Shown: positions 1 to 7,737 of the stretch, one piece after another | How positions within the stretch are numbered: position 1 is the stretch's first letter | How the letters are laid out: each line of letters starts with the position of its first letter | Source: UBA11889 sp002313255 | GTDB taxonomy: Bacteria > Pseudomonadota > Gammaproteobacteria > Pseudomonadales > Azotimanducaceae | NCBI GenBank assembly: GCA_913045265.1 | Contig: CAJWQX010000002.1 | Location: 25,251 to 89,250 of the forward strand | Length of the DNA: 64,000 nt | Direction: 5' to 3' | Position numbers and translations under genes: made by a program | Notes under the pieces: generated by a model | The model's database searches: none | Told to the model about the DNA's origin: nothing | Seen by the model: the letters and a program-made list of their open reading frames with translations, nothing else

Positions 1-1554
1 GTGCGCGGTTACGTTACTGCATACGATGCGGAAACCGGCGAGCAGGTTTGGCGTTTCTACACGGTGCCTGGAGATCCCTCGCTACCGTTCGAGCATCCCG
101 AAATGGAACTCGCCGCTGAAACGTGGAAAGGCGGCGAGTGGTGGAAAATTGGCGGGGGCGGAACGGTCTGGAATTCCATTGTCTACGATCCCGATTTTGA
201 TCAGATCTACCTCGGTGTCGGCAACGGATCGCCATGGACACGCGTGATCCGTTCACCGGGTGGTGGCGACAATTTGTTTCTCGCCTCCATTGTCGCGTTA
301 GACGCCGACACCGGTCGCATGAACTGGTACTACCAAACCACGCCAGGCGATAACTGGGATTACACCGCAGTCCAGGACATTGCGCTCGCCGACATGACGG
401 TGGACGGAGTGGACCGAAAAGTCTTGTTGCAAGCCCCCAAGAACGGATTCTTTTACGTCATCGATCGCGCTGATGGCAAATTGTTGCGGGCGCATCCCTT
501 TGCAACCGTCACTTGGGCCACCCACGTCGACATGGAAACAGGACGACCTGTCGAGAATCCAGATCTCAATTACCTTGAGAAGGAGCAATGGATTCTTCCT
601 GGACCCCTCGGGGCCCACAACTGGCAAGCGATGTCCGTCGACACCGCAGCCGGCGTCGTTTACCTGCCGGCGCAAGATAATCCACTCATTTACGGCATGT
701 CGGAGGAATGGAAAGCCTCCGGCGTCTACAAGCGCAACGAAGCCGGTTGGAATCTTGGTATCGAGATCGCTGGTATCGCTCAATTACTGATCAACAACCT
801 CGAGGACCAACCCACCCCCAAGGGCTACCTGAAGGCGTTTGACCCACTTACCGGGATCGACAAATGGGTTGTGGAAATTCCCCACTACTGGAACGGAGGG
901 GTCCTCGGAACAGCCGGCGGATTGGTATTTCAAGGCGACGCGCTCGGCTACCTGACCGCCTATGACAAAGACAACGGGGAAGCGCTGTGGCAGTTCAACA
1001 CGTACACGTCGATTCTCGCGCCACCGGTTAGTTTCATGATCGACGGAATCCAGTATGTTTCCATCTTGACGGGGAATGGCGGCGGCGACCTATTCGCCGG
1101 CGAACCGTTACCACCCGTTGCAGAACCTGCATCCTTGACCTACGGGAACTACGGCAAACTACTAACCTTTAAGATCGGTGGAGACGCGGCGCTCGAAGCC
1201 CCAACAGCCGTGGATCGGTCGATTCCAGAACAGCCCGCGCTGACCGCCAGCATCGAAGATATCGCGCGTGGCGAGCGTCTCTACGGCAATTACTGCGGTT
1301 TCTGTCACGGTCTCATCGTCCGCTCAGGCGGTTCAATTTCGGATTTACGGCGCATCAGCGACGCGAGCCACGACGCCTTCGACAAAATCGTACTCGAAGG
1401 GTTGATGGCATCAGCGGGGATGGCCAGTTTTGCCGACGTGCTGACCACAGAAGATACGGCAAGAATTCATGATTACGTGAGGGCCAGGGCCATCGAAGAT
1501 CGAGAAGTTGCACTCGGCAATCAGGACGCGGCGCGACTAACCTGGCTTCAATAG
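1..1554 (+). CDS. PQQ-dependent alcohol dehydrogenase with C-terminal cytochrome c domain (5' truncated)
   Basis: This is the 3' part of a periplasmic quinohaemoprotein alcohol dehydrogenase. Such enzymes oxidise alcohols with PQQ and pass electrons through their own haem c. The visible 517 residues carry propeller-type repeats (YVTAYDAETGEQVWRF, YLTAYDKDNGEALWQF) and a DNWD segment at residues 117-120, which matches the catalytic Asp region of the family. A C-terminal cytochrome domain has CGFCH at residues 432-436 and a downstream Met (GMASF) as a possible axial ligand. The first codon happens to be GTG, but the signal peptide and first blades are missing, so the true start lies upstream of the window. 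The following three genes run convergently. Substrate cannot be told. Confidence 0.9.
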   Translation: MRGYVTAYDAETGEQVWRFYTVPGDPSLPFEHPEMELAAETWKGGEWWKIGGGGTVWNSIVYDPDFDQIYLGVGNGSPWTRVIRSPGGGDNLFLASIVALDADTGRMNWYYQTTPGDNWDYTAVQDIALADMTVDGVDRKVLLQAPKNGFFYVIDRADGKLLRAHPFATVTWATHVDMETGRPVENPDLNYLEKEQWILPGPLGAHNWQAMSVDTAAGVVYLPAQDNPLIYGMSEEWKASGVYKRNEAGWNLGIEIAGIAQLLINNLEDQPTPKGYLKAFDPLTGIDKWVVEIPHYWNGGVLGTAGGLVFQGDALGYLTAYDKDNGEALWQFNTYTSILAPPVSFMIDGIQYVSILTGNGGGDLFAGEPLPPVAEPASLTYGNYGKLLTFKIGGDAALEAPTAVDRSIPEQPALTASIEDIARGERLYGNYCGFCHGLIVRSGGSISDLRRISDASHDAFDKIVLEGLMASAGMASFADVLTTEDTARIHDYVRARAIEDREVALGNQDAARLTWLQ

Positions 1555-1592
1555 TGGTTTAACCGTCGCCAAAACGATTGATCGATTCGACT

Positions 1593-2144
1593 CTAAATTG
1601 GCTTTGGCGGCAACGTCGGTGGCGGCAAGCGAATAAACTCGAATCGGGCCTGTTCCCCACTGGAACCCGATTCGTCTTGGCGATACTGCGCGGTTGGATC
1701 GGGGGAAATGAGATCGGGGTTGATGATTTGTCGGCTCATTCGGCCATTTAAGAGCTGGCCACCCTCTAGTTCCTCCAGCGCGTCTTGCGCTGCTTCAGCC
1801 GTGTCCTCATCCCATGGGATCTGATACGCCCTTGGCGCACCCTCCGCCAACCCCGCCTGATCAAGTTCGCGAATCCAAAAATAGATTTTGCCGTCGGCAC
1901 CGGTGACCTTATCGGGTTCCTCTATCACAACCCAATGGAGGCGGAAATCAGCCGGCATGGGTTCGGCGGTGGCCCAACCGAGGAGATCGTTGAGCCCGTG
2001 CCACGTCACCATATACAGCAATGAAACGCCAACAACGGCGGCGAATTTAACCCATCTCGCCAACCGCGTGGCTAAATTCAGGTTCAACAAGAGCGCTGCC
2101 GTTGCAGCATAAGCGAGCGCAAGCACAATCGCTGTGGTAATCAA
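1593..2144 (-). CDS. hypothetical membrane protein, third gene of an ExbB-like operon
   Basis: A 183-residue protein that I do not recognise. Two hydrophobic segments lie near the N-terminus (about residues 3-23 and 33-50), followed by a soluble, probably periplasmic, acidic domain and a Pro-rich tail (PPPTLPPKPI). The likely start is a TTG overlapping the TGA stop of the preceding gene by four bases (TTGA), with a GGGA-like sequence upstream. This suggests translational coupling. It is the last gene of a three-gene operon with a proton-channel-like protein and an ExbD-like protein, so it may be an accessory subunit of that complex. That role is inferred from position only. Confidence 0.7.
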   Translation of the reverse strand: MITTAIVLALAYAATAALLLNLNLATRLARWVKFAAVVGVSLLYMVTWHGLNDLLGWATAEPMPADFRLHWVVIEEPDKVTGADGKIYFWIRELDQAGLAEGAPRAYQIPWDEDTAEAAQDALEELEGGQLLNGRMSRQIINPDLISPDPTAQYRQDESGSSGEQARFEFIRLPPPTLPPKPI

Positions 2145-2758
2145 CGTTTTCCCGCGACCGCCTTGCTCAGCAGGCGCTTAGTCAGTCTATTGGTCCCGAT
2201 CACCTCGCCCGAACCGTCAACGTTGAAACGCAACGCGGTTTGCTCGTCGCCCACGCCAGTGAGTTCAAGCTTGCCGTAGTAAATAAGCTTGACCACTGGA
2301 TTGAGCTTCTCGACCTTCACGGAGACCGGCAGCGGCTCACTGTAGTTCGACTGATAATGCAATACGTTCACAACGTACTCCCCGGCCTTTAGCGCTCTGA
2401 CGGTTACCGTCTCTTGATTGAGAGGGTTGGACACCTCGACACCATCGAGAACCACGCGGTCTTGAAACAAACCACGGTCATCACGGTCCAAATGCATCAA
2501 TCCCGTGTCGCGATTGTGGTACCAGACCATGTTCCCTTGTGGGTCCTCGACCAAGGTATCGACGTCGTCTGGATGCCGATCCTCCCAACGGACGGTGATG
2601 AGGATTTCAGCCTTGCGATCCACCTTTCCTGTATCGCTCGGGTCGCTGATCAGCGAGAAGGCGACCACAAACATAAACGCAAAGCCCAGCAATGCGTTGA
2701 AAAGGAGGTCGGTAAAAGCGTCTTGGGATTCGCTCTGGCTATATATCCTATGACGCAT
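2141..2758 (-). CDS. ExbD/MotB-like single-pass protein with periplasmic domain
   Basis: A 205-residue protein. A short N-terminal tail is followed by one transmembrane helix (about residues 15-38) with DAFTDLLFNALLGFAFMFVV, which has the acidic residue just before the helix seen in ExbD/TolR/MotB-type stator partners. The remainder should be periplasmic. The segment HPDDVDTLVEDPQGNMVWYH (about residues 61-80) resembles the beta-sandwich domains of YfaP/DUF2135-type proteins (weak, by eye). No OmpA-type peptidoglycan-binding domain is visible. The ATG lies inside the end of the upstream ExbB-like gene (11-base overlap). Probable role: ion-driven membrane complex of unknown output. Confidence 0.7.
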   Translation of the reverse strand: MRHRIYSQSESQDAFTDLLFNALLGFAFMFVVAFSLISDPSDTGKVDRKAEILITVRWEDRHPDDVDTLVEDPQGNMVWYHNRDTGLMHLDRDDRGLFQDRVVLDGVEVSNPLNQETVTVRALKAGEYVVNVLHYQSNYSEPLPVSVKVEKLNPVVKLIYYGKLELTGVGDEQTALRFNVDGSGEVIGTNRLTKRLLSKAVAGKR

Positions 2759-3449
2759 CCGCGTTAACGCCTTTTGCCCCGTCTCCGTATTCGTGAGGTT
2801 CGGTATCGACGAATACTTGCAGACGAGTCACTAAATCAGCCGCCGATGTATCAACGACGTGATATTGAAGCTTCAATAACGTGCTGGTTACCAGACCCGC
2901 GATGGTGGTGTACAAGGCGACCGCCATCCCTCCACTCATCGCGCTTAGGAGTTGTTGCATCATCGATGGATCGAAGTCCTCGATTTCTCCGACCGGAAGC
3001 AGCATTAAAATAAAACCAACGACCGTGCCAAGCAGACCGAGTTTCAACAACACATCGCTAACGAAGTGCCCGGTGGCGTGCCGATTCGCAAGTTCGTCTC
3101 CGAACGCGTTCAGCAACGCGTCGGCATTGTCATTTGATGTTGCGCCAAGGCGAGCGAAAAACTCGCCCAGTAAACCATCTTTCACCGAGATGGTTTGATC
3201 GCCCTGTAAACGCGCTTCTTCGAGATCGGAAAAACGTCGACGTTCTTGCGTCAAGTGGAACGACGACCATAGCCAGTGGAAACTAGCCAACGTATAGACC
3301 CCAAGGATGACCCAAGAAATATAGCTACGGTCGGAATTCAGCGCGAGCGCCACCAGACCGCGATCGGCCGCGAGATAAAACCCGAACACCACCAATCCCG
3401 TCAGAATCAACGCACGGTAGATGAGAGATGTATCGATACGACTGGGCAC
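2748..3449 (-). CDS. MotA/TolQ/ExbB-family proton channel protein
   Basis: A 233-residue integral membrane protein. Hydrophobic segments lie at about residues 10-30, 40-60, 133-152 and 165-190. The second half (LLKLGLLGTVVGFILMLLP, then GGMAVALYTTIAGLVTSTLL) matches the TolQ/ExbB/MotA pattern of a Gly-rich helix followed by a Thr-containing pore helix. The family couples inner-membrane proton flow to mechanical work together with an ExbD/TolR/MotB partner, which is encoded directly downstream. The start is a GTG without a clear Shine-Dalgarno sequence. It heads the operon and is divergent from the amidohydrolase at 3573. It is not TolQ of the Tol-Pal system, because no TolR, TolA or TolB is present. 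Confidence 0.8.
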   Translation of the reverse strand: MPSRIDTSLIYRALILTGLVVFGFYLAADRGLVALALNSDRSYISWVILGVYTLASFHWLWSSFHLTQERRRFSDLEEARLQGDQTISVKDGLLGEFFARLGATSNDNADALLNAFGDELANRHATGHFVSDVLLKLGLLGTVVGFILMLLPVGEIEDFDPSMMQQLLSAMSGGMAVALYTTIAGLVTSTLLKLQYHVVDTSAADLVTRLQVFVDTEPHEYGDGAKGVNADAS

Positions 3450-3572
3450 AACCGACGCAGTCTAATCAGTCGAGTTCTTATCGACCAGCTGCAATTTGCC
3501 CCCTTGGCCGCCTCCGTAGAAAATCTGGCATACTCGGCCGTCGCTAACTATTTGAGTCACATGGGAGAGGAC

Positions 3573-5231
3573 ATGTCTCACGATCTAGTCATTCGCGGAG
3601 GCGTCATCGTCGACGGCACCGGCAACGAGCCATTCGAAGGTGATATCGCCATCGAAGGCAATACAATCGCCGCTATCGGCACGGTCGAAGAGAACGGGGT
3701 CGAAGAAATCCACGCTAACGGAAACACCGTCGCGCCAGGATTCGTTGACCTGCACACCCATCTTGATGCCCAAATCGGATGGGACCCACACATGACCTCC
3801 GTCACCTGGCACGGCGTCACAACTGCCCTGATGGGTAATTGCGGGGTGACATTTGCTCCTTGCAAGCCCGACGATCGCGAATTTCTAGCCGGCATGATGG
3901 AGACCGTTGAAGACATCCCTAAACACGCCATCATGACGGGGCTGCCTTGGGACTGGGAATCCTACGGGGGCTACCTCGATTCCATCGAACGACTTGGTCC
4001 GATGATCAATGTGGCCGGCTTGGTCGGTCACAGCGCAACCCGTTTCTACGTGATGGGCGAACGCGCCATCGAAGAGCAGGCAACCCCAGAAGAAATTGAA
4101 CAAATAGCGGCGCTCGCAGGAGAATCCGTTCGGGAAGGCGCAGTCGGTTTCTCCGTCAACCGCCACCCCGGCCATACCCTTCCAGACCGCCGTCCCATTC
4201 CCGGGACTTTCGCGAGCCGCGAAGAATTACTAGCGATCTCAAAAGCCGTAGGTAAACACGGCGGCTTGATGCAAACCGTTCCGCACTTTGGTGACATCGA
4301 CAACGAAATGGACCTGCTAGCCGAAGAAGGTCAAAACAGCCGGATCTTGTTTAGCGCCATCGCCGAACACGGCATCCGTCTAAACGAGCGTGTAAGCGAA
4401 ATGCGTCGTAATGGTATTGATATCACCGGCGTCACTGTTCCACGCAGTGGCGGCGGCGTCGGTGGGCTATCGACTGGAAATTTCTGGCACACCAAATCCT
4501 GGAATGAGCTTCGCCGTATGGACTTCGCAGACCGCTTAGAAGCCATTCAGGATGCAGAGTTTCGTTCAAGATTGGTGCAAGAGATCAAGGATCATGAACA
4601 AGAAGAAATGATTCTTAACGCCACCAAGCGCTACTACTCGATGGGGCAAGAGGCGCGCCCGAACTACACGCAATCGCGTTACGAGAGCCTCTACGATATC
4701 GCCGAAGAGGCCGGTGAATATCCGGCCGAAACCTGGCTTCGCCTAACGCTTGAAACAAATGGGAAGGCGTTGTTCCACCAACGTGGCTTTAACGTCAATC
4801 TTGAGCACCTCGAAAAAATGATCACGACCGACTGGGCCATGCCTGGTCTCGGCGATGCCGGCGCTCATGTAAGCCAGATGATCGACTCGGGTTGGTCAAC
4901 GTTCGTGCTTTCGCATTGGCACCGCGACAAGGGTGTTTACACGATTCAAGAAGCCGTCCGACGAATTGCTGCCGAACCGGCGCGCGTGCTGGGCCTCAAA
5001 GATCGGGGAACGCTCGAAGTTGGCAAACGGGCGGATGTTAATGTCGTGGATATTGACCGCGTAGCAGAGTGTCAGCCTTACATCGTCAACGATTTTCCCG
5101 GCGGCGCTCCACGCTTCCAACAACGAGCTGTGGGATACCAAGCCACCGTCTGCAACGGCGAGGTCATTCTTCGGGATGATGAGCACACAGGAGTTTGCGC
5201 TGGCGAGGTGCTGCGAAACGGCACGCAGTAA
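3573..5231 (+). CDS. N-acyl-D-amino-acid deacylase family amidohydrolase
   Basis: A 552-residue amidohydrolase-superfamily enzyme that probably hydrolyses an N-acyl-D-amino acid or related amide. It has the N-terminal beta-sandwich start (DLVIRGGVIVDGTG), the metal-binding motif DLHTHLDAQIGWDP, the family segment MGNCGVTFAPCKP, and a C-terminal GDAGAHVSQMID with the catalytic-type Asp. An ARVLGLKDRGTLEVGKRADV segment returns to the sandwich domain. The reading frame extends upstream to 3276, but the ATG at 3573 follows GGGAGAGG at a good distance and begins at the conserved N-terminus. An in-frame ATG at 3561 is the alternative. It is transcribed alone, with a bidirectional terminator downstream. 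The substrate is unknown. Confidence 0.88.
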   Translation: MSHDLVIRGGVIVDGTGNEPFEGDIAIEGNTIAAIGTVEENGVEEIHANGNTVAPGFVDLHTHLDAQIGWDPHMTSVTWHGVTTALMGNCGVTFAPCKPDDREFLAGMMETVEDIPKHAIMTGLPWDWESYGGYLDSIERLGPMINVAGLVGHSATRFYVMGERAIEEQATPEEIEQIAALAGESVREGAVGFSVNRHPGHTLPDRRPIPGTFASREELLAISKAVGKHGGLMQTVPHFGDIDNEMDLLAEEGQNSRILFSAIAEHGIRLNERVSEMRRNGIDITGVTVPRSGGGVGGLSTGNFWHTKSWNELRRMDFADRLEAIQDAEFRSRLVQEIKDHEQEEMILNATKRYYSMGQEARPNYTQSRYESLYDIAEEAGEYPAETWLRLTLETNGKALFHQRGFNVNLEHLEKMITTDWAMPGLGDAGAHVSQMIDSGWSTFVLSHWHRDKGVYTIQEAVRRIAAEPARVLGLKDRGTLEVGKRADVNVVDIDRVAECQPYIVNDFPGGAPRFQQRAVGYQATVCNGEVILRDDEHTGVCAGEVLRNGTQ

Positions 5232-5249
5232 GTCTCACGACGCTAGACG

Positions 5250-5281
5250 AAAAAAGACCGCGCTAACCGCGGCCTTTTTTC
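5250..5281. terminator. bidirectional Rho-independent terminator
   Basis: A hairpin CCGCG-CTAAC-CGCGG is flanked by a run of A on the left and a run of T on the right, so the A/T runs extend the stem and serve both strands. It sits between the stop codons of two convergent genes (5231 and 5282). It can end the amidohydrolase transcript on the plus strand and the NHL-protein transcript on the minus strand. Confidence 0.85.
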
Positions 5282-6259
5282 TTAGCCGCGAATACGCACA
5301 AATTTTTGTAGCGAATGACAGTCCATTGGGACCAGTCCCCACCGGCCACCTCCGCTGACCGTAACCTCACTGACGTAAAGATCACCTTTGGAGTCCGCCC
5401 AAATCCCATGCGGCGCAAAGAAGTTGCCTGGAGCGACAGGATCGGTCCCTCCGAACCGCGCTCGTACGTCACCTTCAAGGGTAAGAACGCTGACCCGTGC
5501 GTGCGGGGCATGAGGTGGGATATCCACATGCGGTGCCAAGCCAGCGCGTTCGCCTAGCTCCGCCACGTACATATTTTCATCCGCATCAATAAACAAGTCG
5601 TCGGGGCGTATCAGATCATTCCACTCGGTGAGGTAATCCCCATCCGTGGAAAAAATCTGAACTCGGGAGTTTTCTCGATCCGCAACGTATACGCGATCGT
5701 ATCGGTCCACCGCGATAGCATGCGGTAATTCGAATTCGCCCGGCCCGCTCCCAGGTTGGCCCCAGGACGTCAGGTATTCGCCTTGGTTATCAAATTTATG
5801 GACGCGGGCGTTGCCATAACCATCGGAAACGTATAATTCCCCGAGTTGGGAGAGTGCGACGTTGGTAACCCGATTGAAGGGCCCCGCAGACTGCTGCACG
5901 GGGGTTTTACCGGCAACAAACCCTGTATCCGACGGTTTGTTGGCTTCCCCCAATGTCTTTAGCAACTGTCCGCCTGTATCGAAAATTCGTACGGTATGGT
6001 CAAAGTTATCGGCACAATAGACACGGTCATCTGGGCCAATATAAATGCCGTGCGGATTGGTGAAGATCCCCTCACCCCACGCATTCAAAAAATTACCATC
6101 CGTATCAAAAACGATCATGGGATGTTCGCCCCGATTAAACGCGTAAACGCGGTCCTTCGAATCCGTGGCGACCCCCGCGACTTCGACGAAGCTCCACCCG
6201 TCCGGCAGCTTCTCCCATCCAACGATGACCTCGTATTCGATGTCATTTGCACTAGCCAT
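5282..6259 (-). CDS. NHL-repeat six-bladed beta-propeller protein
   Basis: A 325-residue protein built of NHL-type repeats, for example NPHGIYIGPDDRVYCADNFD, LPHAIAVDRYDRVYVADREN and APHGIWADSKGDLYVSEVTV. Each has the repeated hydrophobic-Asp-VYVAD core, as in peptidyl-alpha-hydroxyglycine lyase-like propellers. No signal peptide is visible, so it is probably cytoplasmic. The ATG is preceded by GGGGGGAATT, a good ribosome site. The reaction is unknown; members of this fold bind ligands or act as lactonases or lyases. It is divergent from the LarA-type gene at 6367. Confidence 0.82.
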   Translation of the reverse strand: MASANDIEYEVIVGWEKLPDGWSFVEVAGVATDSKDRVYAFNRGEHPMIVFDTDGNFLNAWGEGIFTNPHGIYIGPDDRVYCADNFDHTVRIFDTGGQLLKTLGEANKPSDTGFVAGKTPVQQSAGPFNRVTNVALSQLGELYVSDGYGNARVHKFDNQGEYLTSWGQPGSGPGEFELPHAIAVDRYDRVYVADRENSRVQIFSTDGDYLTEWNDLIRPDDLFIDADENMYVAELGERAGLAPHVDIPPHAPHARVSVLTLEGDVRARFGGTDPVAPGNFFAPHGIWADSKGDLYVSEVTVSGGGRWGLVPMDCHSLQKFVRIRG

Positions 6260-6366
6260 AATTCCCCCCGATTGACAGCAAAAAAAGAGCGCTGCAATGA
6301 CGTCTATGCAACTGTACCATCGCAGGATCGCAAGCCCGCAAGCCCTTTAACAATGGGTCCTAACCC

Positions 6367-7668
6367 ATGAAAGTCGATCTTTTGTACGGTAAATCAGTCC
6401 TGACTGTATCGTGCCCCGCGAAAGTCGAGGTTACGGTGGTACGCAAACCGTTGATGCCGGCCCTTGATAATCCGGGCATAGCCGTTTCTAACGCGCTCGC
6501 TCGGCCCATTGGTTGCGACTCCTTGCAACATCTCACCGCGGACAGTCGGTCCGCCTGTATTTTGATCTGTGACGTCACACGACCGGTACCGAACCGCCTG
6601 TTCCTTCGCCCGCTTATCGAAACACTGATAGGCGCCGGGATTTCATCGGACAGTATTACCGTTCTCGTTGCGACCGGGTTGCATCGACCGAACGAAGGCG
6701 ATGAATTGGCAAGCGTTATTGGCGACGACTGGGTCTTGAATAACGTACGCGTCGTCAACCACAACGCGCTTGATGACGAGGAGCACACGGACCTCGGTTT
6801 TACCTCTCGAACCACGCCCGTCGGCCTCGACAGTCGATTTGTTGAAGCCGACCTGGGTATCGCCACGGGTCTGGTCGAACCTCACTTTATGGCCGGTTAT
6901 TCGGGTGGTCGTAAGGTCGTCGTCCCGGGTATCGCCCAGGCCGATACGATCCGAACCCTGCACAGCGCCCGCTTTATGGAAGACCCAGCGACGGTGCAAT
7001 GCAACCTTAAAGGCAATCCGCTGCATGAAGAACAGCTTGAAATCATTGCGATGCTGCAACGATACAAGGGTCGCAATCTGTTCGCCCTTAACACGGTGAT
7101 AAACGATGCGCGTGAGCTTTCGTTCGTCAATTTTGGCGAAATCGTCGCCAGCCACCTAGAGGCCGTCGCCTTCGCCGACCGATACTGTACGGTTTCCACG
7201 CCAAAACGATTCAACACCGTGGTGACTTCGGCTGCCGGATTCCCACTGGATCAGACCTATTACCAGACCGTGAAGGGCATGGTGAACCCTATGGGGATTC
7301 TTGCTAAGCGTGCGAACCTTATTATCGCGTCCGAGTGTGCCGAAGGCCTTGGTTCGCCTGCCTATCGGGCATCCCAAGAACGACTCCTGCTTGAGGGTCC
7401 AGACGCGTTTCGCGCACGGATTCTTAGTAAATCCCTCGCTGATATCGACGAATGGGAGACAGAAATGCAATTGAAGTCGCAACGTCGCGCCGACATTAAG
7501 CTCTATACCACGGGTCTAACTGCAGACGAGCGCGCGCTCACTGGCGTTGAAATGATCGAGTCGGTCGATGCGGCCATCGAAGAGAGCGTTCGAGCGACAG
7601 GCGATCCCGCTGTCGCAATCATTCCCGAAGGACCCTACGTCGTCCCATATTTCCAACCCCAGTTCTAG
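6367..7668 (+). CDS. larA: LarA-type nickel-pincer racemase (lactate racemase family)
   Basis: A 433-residue LarA-family protein. LarA uses a nickel pincer nucleotide, covalently bound through a Lys, to racemise or epimerise 2-hydroxy acids. The sequence shows DVTRPVPN, ATGLHRPN with His106, EPHFMAGYSGGRK with His173 and Lys183, and RTLHSARF with His199. These sit one or two positions from His108, His174, Lys184 and His200 of the Lactobacillus plantarum enzyme. The full active site therefore appears intact. The cofactor genes larB, larC and larE are not in this window. It lies 69 bases upstream of a tandem CoA-transferase on the same strand. The substrate may be a 2-hydroxy acid other than lactate. 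The symbol denotes the family. Confidence 0.88.
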   Translation: MKVDLLYGKSVLTVSCPAKVEVTVVRKPLMPALDNPGIAVSNALARPIGCDSLQHLTADSRSACILICDVTRPVPNRLFLRPLIETLIGAGISSDSITVLVATGLHRPNEGDELASVIGDDWVLNNVRVVNHNALDDEEHTDLGFTSRTTPVGLDSRFVEADLGIATGLVEPHFMAGYSGGRKVVVPGIAQADTIRTLHSARFMEDPATVQCNLKGNPLHEEQLEIIAMLQRYKGRNLFALNTVINDARELSFVNFGEIVASHLEAVAFADRYCTVSTPKRFNTVVTSAAGFPLDQTYYQTVKGMVNPMGILAKRANLIIASECAEGLGSPAYRASQERLLLEGPDAFRARILSKSLADIDEWETEMQLKSQRRADIKLYTTGLTADERALTGVEMIESVDAAIEESVRATGDPAVAIIPEGPYVVPYFQPQF

Positions 7669-7737
7669 AATTTCCGAAACCAGGGGGCTCGAACGCTATC
7701 TAGCGAGCGGGATAATATCTTCTCTCGGAGACACACA

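Noticed and set aside
1593..3449. Zorya-type anti-phage system
   Set aside because: Only the MotA/MotB-like idea is shared; there is no OmpA domain, helicase or nuclease gene nearby.
3276..3572. N-terminal extension of the amidohydrolase
   Set aside because: It overlaps the divergent ExbB-like gene antisense, has no ribosome site, and the family N-terminus begins at 3573.
7694..7705. Inverted repeat CGCTA-TC-TAGCG upstream of the tandem CoA-transferase
   Set aside because: Short, with no regulator gene nearby and no second copy found; could be chance.
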